Shown here piece after piece: positions 34,783 through 43,578 of a DNA stretch of 64,000 nucleotides; position 1 is the stretch's first letter; each line of letters starts with the position of its first letter. The stretch is from Variovorax sp. Sphag1AA (GTDB taxonomy: Bacteria > Pseudomonadota > Gammaproteobacteria > Burkholderiales > Burkholderiaceae_C). The notes below the pieces were generated by a model. The model saw only the letters and a list, made by a program, of their open reading frames with translations. It was not told where the DNA came from and ran no database searches. The stretch lies in contig NZ_JACHYC010000005.1 in the NCBI RefSeq assembly GCF_014192575.1, forward strand, positions 310,001 through 374,000. The letters are read 5' to 3'. The translations under genes and the position numbers were made by a program.

Positions 34783-36513
34783 ATGAAAACGATAGCCCAT
34801 CAGGGTTTGGGCGCGACTGCCGCCGAGACTGACTCCCGACGGAATACCCCGGCCACGCCGGGTCCACGCAGCGCCGCCACCTGGACTTCGCTGGGCCTTC
34901 TTGCGCTTCTCGTGCTCGTTGGCCTCGTCTGGTTCGCCACGCTCGGCACCCGTTCCCTCGTGAGCCCCGACGAAGGCCGCTACGCCTCGCTGGCGCTCGA
35001 GATGGCGCGCAGCGGCGACTGGGTCACCCCGCGGCTGAACGGCCTCCTCTATTTCGAGAAGCCGATCCTGCAGTACTGGATCGGCGCGCTGGCCTTCCTC
35101 GGTTTCGGCGTGTCGGAATTCACCGCACGGCTGTGGCCGGGCGTGGCGGGTTTCCTCACGTTGCTGGCCGTTGGCTTCACCGCTGGCCGCCTCTGGGGTC
35201 GCGAGGCCGGCATCCAGGCGCTGGCGGTTGCGGCGTCGATGACCTGGATCATCGGCAACAGCCACTTCCTCACGCTCGATACCGGCCTGACCCTGTTCCT
35301 CACGCTGGCGCTGTGCGCCGTGCTGTTGGCGCACGCCAATCCCGAGCCGCGCGCCCGCCGCCGCTGGATCTGGCTGGCCTGGGCTGCGATGGCCGGCGCC
35401 GTGCTGAGCAAGGGACTCGTCGGCATCGTCATCCCCGGCGCGGTGCTGGTCGTTGTCAGCCTGTGGCGGCGCGACGCAGGGTTATGGCGGGGGATGCACT
35501 GGGCTTCGGGCCTGGTGATCTTCTTTGCGCTCGCGGCGCCATGGTTCGTGCTGGTCTCGATGCGCAACCCGAGCTTCGCCGAGTTCTTCTTCATCCACGA
35601 GCACTTCGCTCGGTATCTGACGCAAGTGCATCAGCGTGAAGGCGCATGGTGGTACTACGTGCCATTCCTGCTGGGCGGAATGCTGCCCTGGACGGGCGCG
35701 CTGCCTTGGCTGTTCCGCAAAGACCCTGCCGCTCAGAATGGACCGTCACGCATCCAGACGCGCGACGTGCTGCTCGTCTGGTGCGCCTTCATCTTCCTGT
35801 TCTTCAGCGCGTCCGGCTCCAAGCTGCCTTCCTACATCCTCCCGATGTTCCCGGCGCTGGCCTTGCTGGTGACCATGCAGCTGCGCAACGCTGCCCCTTC
35901 GACGCTCCGCTGGCACCTGCTGCTGCCAACGCTCGCATGGGTTCTGCTGCTTGCGCTGGCGATCAATCCCGCGCGCTTCGCTTCCGTCAACTCTCCGATC
36001 GAAGTGCTGCAGCCGCTCGCCAATGCGGCACGGCTGGGCGCGGTGATCTTCCTCGTCGGCGCACTGGCTGCATGGTGGTGCCTCGGACGGCGCAAAGTCA
36101 CGGTGGCCGTCCTGTGCGTCGCCTTCGCGCATCTGATTGCGAGCTCGATGGTCATCCAGGCGCACAACACCTACGGCCAGCTCAAGAGCGCAGCACCGCT
36201 TGCCGCGGCACTGCAATCGAAAATCACGCCGGACACGCCCGTCTTCGCCGTCCGCACCTATGACCAGACGCTTCCGTTCTATCTCGGCCGCAACGTGGTT
36301 CTGGTCGACTACGAAGACGAATTCACCCTGGGCCAAACAGTGGAACCGCAGCGGTGGATCAAGACCCTCGACGAATTCGCCGCAAAGTGGCAATCCCTGC
36401 CGCAGGCGGCTGCCTACATGACCAAGCCGACCTGGCTGGAGCTCCAGCAGCGCGGCTTGCCGATGCACATCGTGTTCGAAGACCAGCGACGTGTCGTCGT
36501 CCTCAAGAAATGA
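34783..36513 (+). CDS. arnT: 4-amino-4-deoxy-L-arabinose transferase (ArnT-like, GT83/PMT)
   Basis: A 576-residue membrane enzyme with about twelve helices. SPDEGRYASLALEM (61-74) in the first periplasmic loop carries the Asp63-Glu64 pair that is the ArnT/PMT catalytic signature, followed by SGDWVTPRLNGLLYFEKPIL, which is characteristic of ArnT. ArnT transfers L-Ara4N from undecaprenyl phosphate to lipid A phosphates in the outer leaflet of the inner membrane, lowering surface charge and conferring polymyxin resistance. It heads the operon arnT-arnB-arnC-formyltransferase-decarboxylase-arnD and overlaps arnB by four bases, which supports the specific call. Confidence 0.9.
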   Translation: MKTIAHQGLGATAAETDSRRNTPATPGPRSAATWTSLGLLALLVLVGLVWFATLGTRSLVSPDEGRYASLALEMARSGDWVTPRLNGLLYFEKPILQYWIGALAFLGFGVSEFTARLWPGVAGFLTLLAVGFTAGRLWGREAGIQALAVAASMTWIIGNSHFLTLDTGLTLFLTLALCAVLLAHANPEPRARRRWIWLAWAAMAGAVLSKGLVGIVIPGAVLVVVSLWRRDAGLWRGMHWASGLVIFFALAAPWFVLVSMRNPSFAEFFFIHEHFARYLTQVHQREGAWWYYVPFLLGGMLPWTGALPWLFRKDPAAQNGPSRIQTRDVLLVWCAFIFLFFSASGSKLPSYILPMFPALALLVTMQLRNAAPSTLRWHLLLPTLAWVLLLALAINPARFASVNSPIEVLQPLANAARLGAVIFLVGALAAWWCLGRRKVTVAVLCVAFAHLIASSMVIQAHNTYGQLKSAAPLAAALQSKITPDTPVFAVRTYDQTLPFYLGRNVVLVDYEDEFTLGQTVEPQRWIKTLDEFAAKWQSLPQAAAYMTKPTWLELQQRGLPMHIVFEDQRRVVVLKK

Positions 36514-37640
36514 CAAACCAAACCTTTCTTCCCTTCACCCGCCCCTCGATCGACGAGCGCACGATCGCCGAGGTTGGCGAGGTGCTGCGTTCCGGCTGGA
36601 TCACGACCGGCCCCAAGTGCGCTCAGCTCGAAGCCGCGCTGTCGGAGCGTCTGGGCGGCCGGCCGGTCCGCCTCGTCAACTCCGGCACGGCCTCGCTCGA
36701 ACTCGGGCTGCGGCTGTGCGGCATCGGGCCCGGCGACGAAGTCATCACCACCCCGCTGAGCTGGGTCGCGACCGCCAACGTCGTGCTCGCCGTCGGCGCC
36801 ACGCCTGTGTTCGTCGATGCCGATCCGGTCACCCGCAACATCGACCTGAGCCAGGTCCAGCGCGCCATCACGCCGCGTACCCGCGCGCTGATTCCGGTCG
36901 ATCTGGCCGGACTGCCGGTCGATCGCGACCTGCTGAACGCCCTCGCCCAGAAGCATGGATTGCGCGTGATCGAAGACGCGGCGCAGTCCTTCGGCTCTCG
37001 CTGGGGCGATCGCGAGATCGGCAGCTTCGGCGACCTGGTCTCGTTCAGCTTCCACGCCAACAAGAACTTCACGACCTCCGAAGGCGGCTGCCTGGTCCTC
37101 AACAACGAGGAAGAGGCGCGGCAGTTCGAGAAGCTGCGTCTGCAGGGCGTGACGCGCCTTCCGGACGGAGGCATGGAAGTCGAGGCCTGGGGCAGCAAGG
37201 CCAACCTGACCGACGTGGCCGCCGCGATCGGCCTCGGCCAGATTCGCCAGGTCGATGACTTCAACCGCCGGCGGCGCGAGCTCGCTGAACGCTATTTCGC
37301 CCGCTGGGATCCGGCGCTCGGCTTCGCCCTGCCGCCAAGGGACGTCGAAGGCCACGGCAACTGGCACATGTTCCAACCGCTGCTGCCGGCCCGGCTCGCA
37401 CCGCGCCGCGGCGAATTCATCGCCGGCATGAAGGCGCAAGGTATCGGCGTTGGCGTGCACTACCCGGCGATGCATCTCTTTTCGCTGTTCCGGCAGCGCG
37501 GCCATGCGGCTGGCGACTTTCCGGTGGCCGAGGACATCGGCGCGCGCACGATCACGCTGCCGCTCTTCCCGGCGATGACCGACGCCGACGTGGACCGCGT
37601 GATCGACGCGGTCGCCACGGTGACCGCCGCACTGTCCTGA
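36510..37640 (+). CDS. arnB: UDP-4-amino-4-deoxy-L-arabinose aminotransferase
   Basis: A 376-residue PLP enzyme of the DegT/DnrJ/EryC1 class that transfers an amino group from glutamate to UDP-4-keto-arabinose. RSGWITTGPKC (27-37) is the family opening, VNSGTASLELGLRL the phosphate-binding block, EDAAQSFGS (155-163) the aspartate site, and SFHANKNFTTSEGG (180-193) holds the PLP lysine, Lys185. ATG 36510 overlaps the arnT stop (ATGA). The frame extension to 36354 lies inside arnT. Confidence 0.94.
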   Translation: MTNQTFLPFTRPSIDERTIAEVGEVLRSGWITTGPKCAQLEAALSERLGGRPVRLVNSGTASLELGLRLCGIGPGDEVITTPLSWVATANVVLAVGATPVFVDADPVTRNIDLSQVQRAITPRTRALIPVDLAGLPVDRDLLNALAQKHGLRVIEDAAQSFGSRWGDREIGSFGDLVSFSFHANKNFTTSEGGCLVLNNEEEARQFEKLRLQGVTRLPDGGMEVEAWGSKANLTDVAAAIGLGQIRQVDDFNRRRRELAERYFARWDPALGFALPPRDVEGHGNWHMFQPLLPARLAPRRGEFIAGMKAQGIGVGVHYPAMHLFSLFRQRGHAAGDFPVAEDIGARTITLPLFPAMTDADVDRVIDAVATVTAALS

Positions 37641-37658
37641 CAGGAGGTGACGACGACC

Positions 37659-38642
37659 ATGAACGACGCAGCCCACGCCGCAATCAGCCGGCCGACTGTC
37701 GCGCCGGATCGCCCCACGCTGAGTGTCGTGATCCCGGTCTACAACGAAGAACTCGGCCTGGCCGCGCTCTTCGACCGGCTCTATCCGGCGCTCGACGCGC
37801 TGGCCATCGACTACGAAATCGTCTTCATCGACGACGGCAGCCGCGACCGCTCGGCCTCGCTGCTGGCGCAGCAGTTCGATCTGCGACCCGACGTCACCCG
37901 CGTCGTGCTGCTCAACGGCAACTTCGGGCAGCACCGCGCGATCCTGGCGGGCTTCGAGCATTGCCGCGGCGACCGCGTGCTCACGCTCGACGCCGACTTG
38001 CAGAACCCGCCGGAAGACATCCGCCTGCTTCTCGCCGCCATGGATGAGGGCTTCGATTGCGTCGGCACCGTCCGCCGCAACCGGCAGGACGTTGCCTGGC
38101 GCCGCTGGGCCTCGCGCGCAATGAACCGGCTGCGCTTTCGCCTGACCGGCATCGTGATGAACGACCAGGGCTCGATGATGCGCGCCTACAGCCGCGACAT
38201 CGTGCAGCTCATCAACCAGTGCGAGGAGATGAACACCTTCATCCCCGCGCTGGCCTACCAGTTCTCGAAGAACCCCACCGAGGTGGAAGTCGGCCACGAG
38301 GCGCGCCACGCGGGCGAATCGAAGTACTCGCTCTACAGCCTGATCCGCCTGAACTTCGACCTCGTCACCGGCTTCTCGCTGGTGCCGCTGCAGGCCTTCT
38401 CGATGCTGGGGATCATCGTTTCGCTGCTGTCGGGCGTGCTGTTCGTGATCCTCGCCGGCCGGCGCCTCATCCTCGGACCTGAAGTGGGCGGTGTGTTCAC
38501 GCTGTTCGCGCTGGTGTTCCTGCTGGTCGGCCTCGCGCTGTTCGGCATCGGGCTGCTCGGCGAATACATCGGCCGCATCTACCAGGAAGTCCGAGCGCGG
38601 CCCCGCTACCAGGTGAACGCCGTGCTGGAGCGCCGCCGATGA
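37659..38642 (+). CDS. arnC: Undecaprenyl-phosphate 4-deoxy-4-formamido-L-arabinose transferase
   Basis: A 327-residue GT2 enzyme with two C-terminal membrane helices (about 235-305). LSVVIPVYNEELGL (21-34), VFIDDGSRDRS and LDADLQNPPED (110-120) form the GT-A active site; GSMMRAYSRDIV and HAGESKYSLYSL are ArnC blocks. It moves the formylated Ara4N from UDP to undecaprenyl phosphate. The start at 37659 is preceded by AGGAGG at 37642-37647; GTG 37647 overlaps that site and is less likely. It overlaps the next gene by four bases. Confidence 0.92.
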   Translation: MNDAAHAAISRPTVAPDRPTLSVVIPVYNEELGLAALFDRLYPALDALAIDYEIVFIDDGSRDRSASLLAQQFDLRPDVTRVVLLNGNFGQHRAILAGFEHCRGDRVLTLDADLQNPPEDIRLLLAAMDEGFDCVGTVRRNRQDVAWRRWASRAMNRLRFRLTGIVMNDQGSMMRAYSRDIVQLINQCEEMNTFIPALAYQFSKNPTEVEVGHEARHAGESKYSLYSLIRLNFDLVTGFSLVPLQAFSMLGIIVSLLSGVLFVILAGRRLILGPEVGGVFTLFALVFLLVGLALFGIGLLGEYIGRIYQEVRARPRYQVNAVLERRR

Positions 38643-39589
38643 GCGCGGAACGCAGACCGAGCGCGATCGTCTTCGCCTACCACGACGTCGGCGTGCGCTG
38701 CTTGCGCGTGCTGCTCGACGCCGGCGTGGACGTGCCCCTGGTGGTGACGCACACCGATTCGTCCAACGAGACGATCTGGTTCCGCAGCGTGGCCACGGTG
38801 GCGGCGGAGCGCGGCCTGCGCTGCGTCACGCCCGCGGACCCGCACGACCCGGAGCTGCTGCAGGCCGCGCGCGCGATGCAGCCCGACTTCCTCTTCTCGT
38901 TCTACTACCGGCAGATGCTCAAGCGCGACTGGCTCGATCTGCCCACGCGCGGCGCCTTCAACATGCACGGCTCGCTGCTGCCACGCTATCGCGGTCGCGC
39001 GCCTGTGAACTGGGCGGTTCTCCACGGCGAGCGCGAAACCGGCGCGACCCTGCACCGCATGACCGAGAAGCCCGACAACGGCGCGATCGTCGACCAGTTC
39101 GCGGTGCCCATCCTCTCGGACGACACCGCGCACGAGGTCTTCGGCAAGGTGACATTGGCGGCTGAAATCGTGCTCGCACGAACCCTGCCGGCGATGCTCG
39201 ACGGCACGGCGGTCGAGCGTCCGCAGGACCTCTCGCAGGGCCGCTACTTCGGCGGTCGGCGTCCGGAAGACGGCCGCATCCCTCCGCACGCGAGTGCACG
39301 CCAGATCCATGACCTGGTGCGTGCGGTCGCGCCCCCCTACCCGCCTGCGTTCGCATCGTTCGGCGGGCAGCGCATCTTCATCGAGCGCACCCTGCGCACC
39401 GACACCCTGCCCGACGCGCCCGGCCGCGGCCTGCGCCTGTGGCATGACGGCGCGGCACTGTGGCTGATCGCGGACGACGGCCACGCGCTGCGCGTGCTGG
39501 CAGCCCGGCGCGATGGCGACAGCGAGCTGCTCGACGCGGCCGCATTCGAATCCCTTTCCTCCGGCAGTTGGCTCGCGGCCGACGCCTGA
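38639..39589 (+). CDS. UDP-L-Ara4N formyltransferase (ArnA N-terminal half as a separate gene)
   Basis: A 316-residue protein equal to the formyltransferase half of ArnA. AFNMHGSLLPRYRGRAPVNW gives Asn108 and His110, and EKPDNGAIV gives Asp146; these correspond to the Asn102/His104/Asp140 triad of E. coli ArnA. The C-terminal OB-like region continues to residue 316. It formylates UDP-L-Ara4N with N10-formyl-tetrahydrofolate. In Enterobacteria this domain is fused to the decarboxylase; here a stop at 39589 and a new start at 39619 separate them. ATGA overlap with arnC. Confidence 0.92.
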   Translation: MSAERRPSAIVFAYHDVGVRCLRVLLDAGVDVPLVVTHTDSSNETIWFRSVATVAAERGLRCVTPADPHDPELLQAARAMQPDFLFSFYYRQMLKRDWLDLPTRGAFNMHGSLLPRYRGRAPVNWAVLHGERETGATLHRMTEKPDNGAIVDQFAVPILSDDTAHEVFGKVTLAAEIVLARTLPAMLDGTAVERPQDLSQGRYFGGRRPEDGRIPPHASARQIHDLVRAVAPPYPPAFASFGGQRIFIERTLRTDTLPDAPGRGLRLWHDGAALWLIADDGHALRVLAARRDGDSELLDAAAFESLSSGSWLAADA

Positions 39590-39618
39590 ATCTCCCATTT
39601 ATCCAGGAAACCTCAAAC

Positions 39619-40659
39619 ATGCTCAAAGTCCTGATCCTCGGCGTCAACGGCTTCGTCGGCCACCACCTGACGCGCCACATCATGGAAACCACCGACTGGG
39701 AAGTCCACGGCATGGACATGCAGTCGGACCGCGTCGCACCGTGGCTCGACAACCCGCGCTTCCACTTCTTCGAGGGTGACATCACCATCAACAAGGAGTG
39801 GATCGAATACCACGTGAAGAAGTGCGACGTGGTGCTGCCGCTGGTCGCGATCGCCACGCCCTCCACTTATGTGCGCGAGCCGCTGCGCGTGTTCGAGCTC
39901 GACTTCGAGGCCAACCTGCCCATCATTCGCCACTGCGTGCGCTGGGGTAAGCGGGTGGTCTTCCCGTCGACCAGCGAGGTCTACGGCATGTGCAGCGACG
40001 CGGCCTTCGATCCGGAAGCCTCCAACCTCGTGTACGGCCCCATCAACAAGCCGCGCTGGATCTACGCCTGTGCCAAGCAGCTGATGGACCGCGTGATCCA
40101 CGGCTACGGCCAGCAGGAAGGGCTGCAGTACACGCTCTTCCGCCCCTTCAACTGGATCGGCCCCGGCCTGGACAGCCTGCATGCGCCGAAGGAAGGTTCG
40201 AGCCGCGTGATCACCCAGTTCCTGGGCCACATCGTCCGCGGCGAGCCGATCCGTCTGGTGGACGGCGGCAGCCAGCAGCGCGCCTTCACCTATGTGGATG
40301 ACGGCATCTCCGCGCTGGTAAAGATCATCGCCAACAAGGACGGCATCGCCGACGGCAAGATCTACAACATCGGCAATCCGGACAACAACCACTCGATCCG
40401 CGCGCTCGCCAACATGATGCTGAGCCTCGCGGCGTCCCTGCCCGAGTACCGCGAAGCCGCAGCCAAGGTCGAGCTGATCGACGTTGCCGCCGCCGACTAC
40501 TACGGCGCCGGCTACCAGGACGTGCTGCAGCGCGTGCCCGACATCCGCAACACGGTGGCCGATCTCGGCTGGAAGCCCACGGTCGGCATGGAAGAAGCGC
40601 TTCGCGCGCTGTTCGCCTACTACAGCGACCACGTCGCTTCCGCAGACCTGGAAGCCTGA
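39619..40659 (+). CDS. arnA: UDP-glucuronate decarboxylase (ArnA C-terminal half as a separate gene)
   Basis: A 346-residue SDR equal to the C-terminal half of ArnA. LILGVNGFVGHHL (5-17) is the NAD motif, PSTSEVYGMC the active-site Ser/Glu region, and PRWIYACAKQLMDRV carries Tyr and Lys. SLHAPKEGSSRVITQF and SQQRAFTYVDDGISAL are specific to the ArnA dehydrogenase. It oxidises and decarboxylates UDP-glucuronate to UDP-4-keto-arabinose, the substrate of ArnB. AGGAAACC stands before ATG 39619; the frame extension upstream overlaps the formyltransferase gene and is rejected. UDP-glucuronate supply (Ugd) is not in the window. Confidence 0.93.
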   Translation: MLKVLILGVNGFVGHHLTRHIMETTDWEVHGMDMQSDRVAPWLDNPRFHFFEGDITINKEWIEYHVKKCDVVLPLVAIATPSTYVREPLRVFELDFEANLPIIRHCVRWGKRVVFPSTSEVYGMCSDAAFDPEASNLVYGPINKPRWIYACAKQLMDRVIHGYGQQEGLQYTLFRPFNWIGPGLDSLHAPKEGSSRVITQFLGHIVRGEPIRLVDGGSQQRAFTYVDDGISALVKIIANKDGIADGKIYNIGNPDNNHSIRALANMMLSLAASLPEYREAAAKVELIDVAAADYYGAGYQDVLQRVPDIRNTVADLGWKPTVGMEEALRALFAYYSDHVASADLEA

Positions 40660-40664
40660 GTGCG

Positions 40665-41576
40665 ATGCCGCGCATCGCACTGAAAGTCGATGTCGACACC
40701 TTGCGCGGCACGCGCGAGGGTGTCCCGCCGCTGGTGAAGCTGCTCGCCGACATGGACGCCGGCGCCAGCTTCCTCTTCAGCCTTGGCCCGGACCACACCG
40801 GCCGCGCCATCCTCCGGGTGTTCCGGCCGGGCTTCCTCAGCAAGGTCTCGCGCACCTCGGTGGTCGAGCACTACGGCCTGAAGACGCTGATGTACGGCGT
40901 GCTCCTGCCCGGGCCCGACATCGGCCGTCGCGAGGCGGCGGCACTGCGCGCGGTTCGTGACGAAGGCTTCGAGGTCGGTGTGCACTGCTGGGACCACGTG
41001 CTCTGGCAGGACAACCTCATCGGACGCGACGAGGGCTGGGCGCTGCGTGAAATGCGCCGCGCCACCGACCGCCACGCCGAGATCTTCGGCACGCCGCCCC
41101 GGCTGCACGGCGCGGCGGGCTGGCAGTTCAACGCGGCCGCCGCGCGCGCCGAGGCGATGCTCGGCATCACCTATGCGTCGGACACGCGAGGTACCCACCC
41201 CTTCGTGCCTGTGGACGATCGCGGCACGGTGCTCGGCCCCGCGCAGTACCCGACCACGCTGCCGACGCTCGACGAGCTGATCGGCATCGACGGCATCACC
41301 GTCGACAACGTGCACTCACATCTGCTCGCGCTGACCGAAGGCGCCACGCAGGACCACGTCTACACGCTGCACGCCGAGCTCGAAGGGATGAAGCTTCTGC
41401 CGGTGTTCCGGCGGCTGATCGAAGGTTGGCGCGCGCAGGGCCATTCGCTGGTGGACCTCGGCGAGCTGCGCGACAGCGCGCCCGCCCCGACGCTGCCCCG
41501 GCATGTCCTTGAACTCGGGACCGTGCCAGGCCGGTCCGGCCTGCTCGCCGTGCAGGGCAAGGCCTTGCCGGCCTGA
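40665..41576 (+). CDS. arnD: 4-deoxy-4-formamido-L-arabinose-phosphoundecaprenol deformylase
   Basis: A 303-residue NodB-like polysaccharide deacetylase. ALKVDVDTLRGTREGVP (5-21) carries the metal-binding Asp pair, GASFLFSLGPDHTGRA the fold core, and VGVHCWDHVLWQDN the His of the metal site. It removes the formyl group from the lipid-linked Ara4N at the inner membrane, making the transfer irreversible before flipping. It starts five bases after the decarboxylase gene. No arnE/arnF flippase genes follow; instead a converging WaaL-like ligase gene ends 12 bases away. Confidence 0.93.
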   Translation: MPRIALKVDVDTLRGTREGVPPLVKLLADMDAGASFLFSLGPDHTGRAILRVFRPGFLSKVSRTSVVEHYGLKTLMYGVLLPGPDIGRREAAALRAVRDEGFEVGVHCWDHVLWQDNLIGRDEGWALREMRRATDRHAEIFGTPPRLHGAAGWQFNAAAARAEAMLGITYASDTRGTHPFVPVDDRGTVLGPAQYPTTLPTLDELIGIDGITVDNVHSHLLALTEGATQDHVYTLHAELEGMKLLPVFRRLIEGWRAQGHSLVDLGELRDSAPAPTLPRHVLELGTVPGRSGLLAVQGKALPA

Positions 41577-41588
41577 GCCCCGAAAAGC

Positions 41589-42884
41589 CTAGCCGCGCAG
41601 CAGCGCGCCCCACTTGCCCGGCGGCACCCCGACCCAGGGGTTGCCCGGCGCGCGCGCGAGGTGCAGGTACAAGAAAGCGATCCACGGCAGGCTCAGGCCG
41701 ATCGCCGCATCGCGCATCGCTGAATTGACGCAGGTGGCGACCAGCAGGATCAGCATTGCCACGAAGGCCAGCCTGCCCGTGATGTCGCGCCGCCGCCAGG
41801 CAATGACGAGCCCGGTGACAAAGAGCGAGACAAGGATCAGCAGCCCCGGCACGCCGGTCTCCGCGCCCAGCCACAGGAAGTCGTTGTGCGGCATGCTGTA
41901 GTCGTACAACAGCTTCGGCCCGCGCCGGTGCCATTCCGGCGTCCAGCTTCCGAGCCCCAAGCCGGCGAGCGGCGCGTCGAGCATCATCCGGGTCGTCTCG
42001 CGGTACATGTGGAAGCGGACCACCCAGCTCCCCTCCGACACCGCGCCGGCCTGCGCGGCCTCGAGTTCGTGGATGCCGAGGGTGAACTTTTCCTGCACCG
42101 AAGGCGCCTGCCACACCAGCCCTGCAGCCACCACCGCACCGACGCACAGTGCCACGGCCAGCACCCGCAGCCGCCCGCGCCACTGATGCACGCAGGCCGC
42201 GAAGACCGCCAGCAGCAGCCCGAGCAGCGAAGTGCGATTGGGCAGCGTCACCGTCACGATCACCGCGGTCACGATGGTCACGGCGAACGCCGGACCCGCC
42301 CAGTGCCAACGGTCGCGGGTGTCATTGAGGTGCGCCAGTCCCCAGACCGCGGCGGATGCGCCGATCAGGGCGAACAGGAGTGCGTCGTTGATCGACTTGT
42401 TGCCCTTCATCACCAGCACGTTGTGCCAGATCGGCAGGGTCGGCAGGCCCACCGTGTGTCCAAGGATGATCACCACCACCGCGAACGCGGCGGCGAGCAG
42501 GAATCCACGCAGCGCCCAGACCGTTTCTTCGACCGACAGCAGCAGCGTGAGCGAAAGCGTCACCGCGATGCGCCCGTCGTGCCACAGGCTCAGGCCGGTC
42601 TCGGCATGATGCGGCCGAAGCGCCAGCACCACGAGCACCCACGCCACGAACGCGAGGATCGGCCACCGCAGCGGGTCGCTCCGCCACCGCGCCGCGCGCT
42701 CGCGATAGCCGCCCGCCGTCAGCAAGGCCAGAATCAGCAGCCCCGCCGCGCCGTAGTTGAGCCCGACCGGCATGAAGACCACGCAGCCCCACAACAGCGC
42801 GGCCGCCTGCACGAATCGGGCGCGCGGCGCGGAGGCAGCCAGCGCGCGCTCGATTTCAGTGGAGGGGGCTTGCGATCTCGTCAT
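41589..42884 (-). CDS. O-antigen ligase-like membrane protein (WaaL family)
   Basis: A 431-residue protein with about eleven helices. The large periplasmic loop contains GLGLGSWTPEWHRR and the HNDFLWLGAETGVPGLL block, the HXDxL-type signature of Wzy_C/WaaL proteins, with LPNRTSLLGLLLAV before it. WaaL joins finished O-antigen from undecaprenyl diphosphate to lipid A-core in the periplasm. Location next to the arn genes and the nearby polysaccharide locus fits. A Wzy polymerase cannot be excluded by eye, but the ABC-type exporter makes a ligase more likely. Confidence 0.82.
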   Translation of the reverse strand: MTRSQAPSTEIERALAASAPRARFVQAAALLWGCVVFMPVGLNYGAAGLLILALLTAGGYRERAARWRSDPLRWPILAFVAWVLVVLALRPHHAETGLSLWHDGRIAVTLSLTLLLSVEETVWALRGFLLAAAFAVVVIILGHTVGLPTLPIWHNVLVMKGNKSINDALLFALIGASAAVWGLAHLNDTRDRWHWAGPAFAVTIVTAVIVTVTLPNRTSLLGLLLAVFAACVHQWRGRLRVLAVALCVGAVVAAGLVWQAPSVQEKFTLGIHELEAAQAGAVSEGSWVVRFHMYRETTRMMLDAPLAGLGLGSWTPEWHRRGPKLLYDYSMPHNDFLWLGAETGVPGLLILVSLFVTGLVIAWRRRDITGRLAFVAMLILLVATCVNSAMRDAAIGLSLPWIAFLYLHLARAPGNPWVGVPPGKWGALLRG

Positions 42885-42978
42885 GAATGAACCTCTGTTC
42901 GCCCGGGACTATGGCACCGCGCGATATTTGAACGTTGTCGTCACTTAAGATGATGATTTTTCCGCCAACCCAGTCGAA

Positions 42979-43233
42979 ATGTCCGACCTCAACACCCTCT
43001 TCGAAGCCGCCCAGGCGAATTCCAAACTGCTCGCCGAGCGCCCCGACAATCCGACGCTGCTCAAGATCTACGGCCTCTTCAAGCAGGCCACCGCGGGCGA
43101 CAACACCGAGAAGAAGCCCAGCTTCAGCGACATCGTCGCGCGCGCCAAGTGGGACGCCTGGACCTCGCGCAAGGGCCTGAGCGCCGATGACGCCAAGCAG
43201 CAATACATCGACCTGATCGAATCGCTGCGCTGA
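42979..43233 (+). CDS. Acyl-CoA-binding protein
   Basis: An 84-residue four-helix protein of the ACBP family. LFEAAQANSKLL, LKIYGLFKQAT (helix 2 with the acyl-CoA-binding Tyr and Lys), KWDAWTSRKGLS and AKQQYIDLIESL match the eukaryotic-like pattern almost end to end. It binds long-chain acyl-CoA in the cytoplasm and buffers the pool for fatty acid and PHA metabolism. It stands alone between two converging or divergent genes and has its own short upstream region. Confidence 0.93.
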   Translation: MSDLNTLFEAAQANSKLLAERPDNPTLLKIYGLFKQATAGDNTEKKPSFSDIVARAKWDAWTSRKGLSADDAKQQYIDLIESLR

Positions 43234-43254
43234 AGTTCTTGGGGCCGGCCGGCC

Positions 43255-43578
43255 TCAGGCATCTTCCGCCGCCGGCGCTCCGCCGAGCAGCTTGTCGAGG
43301 CTTGAGGCCAGGCGCCGCTGAATCTCGTCGCTGAAGTTTGCGAACAGCATCCCCAGCGTGGCTTCGAGCCTGAAGGTGTCGGCGCTGACCTCGACATTGC
43401 CGTCGACGCCGGCCCGGCCAAAACGCGCCGTATCCCGCACCTCGCCTTCGTCGTAGGTGCATTCCATCCCGAAGTCCTGCTCGACTTTCTGCATGAGCTT
43501 GCGCGCGACAGCACGCGCGGCAGGGAGGCCCAGTTGATGCTGGCGCTCGATCTGGATGTCAGGCACCTCGATCTCCAT
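43255..43578 (-). CDS. PHA-granule-associated protein (PHA_gran_rgn family)
   Basis: A 107-residue protein of the polyhydroxyalkanoic acid system family. DIQIERQHQLGLPAARAVA opens it and DTARFGRAGVDGNVEVSAD with LEATLGMLFANFSDEIQRRL follows; this is the usual full length. The start MEIEVPD at 43578 lies inside the end of the aminopeptidase gene (20-base overlap), so translation is likely coupled. The biochemical role of the family is unknown; it is named for occurrence in PHA loci. Confidence 0.82.
   Translation of the reverse strand: MEIEVPDIQIERQHQLGLPAARAVARKLMQKVEQDFGMECTYDEGEVRDTARFGRAGVDGNVEVSADTFRLEATLGMLFANFSDEIQRRLASSLDKLLGGAPAAEDA

Noticed and set aside
36414..38309. Long antisense open frame (631 codons) opposite arnB and arnC
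   Set aside because: High G+C makes long antisense frames common; the protein is His/Arg/Asp-rich with no domain, and the plus strand has two clear arn genes.
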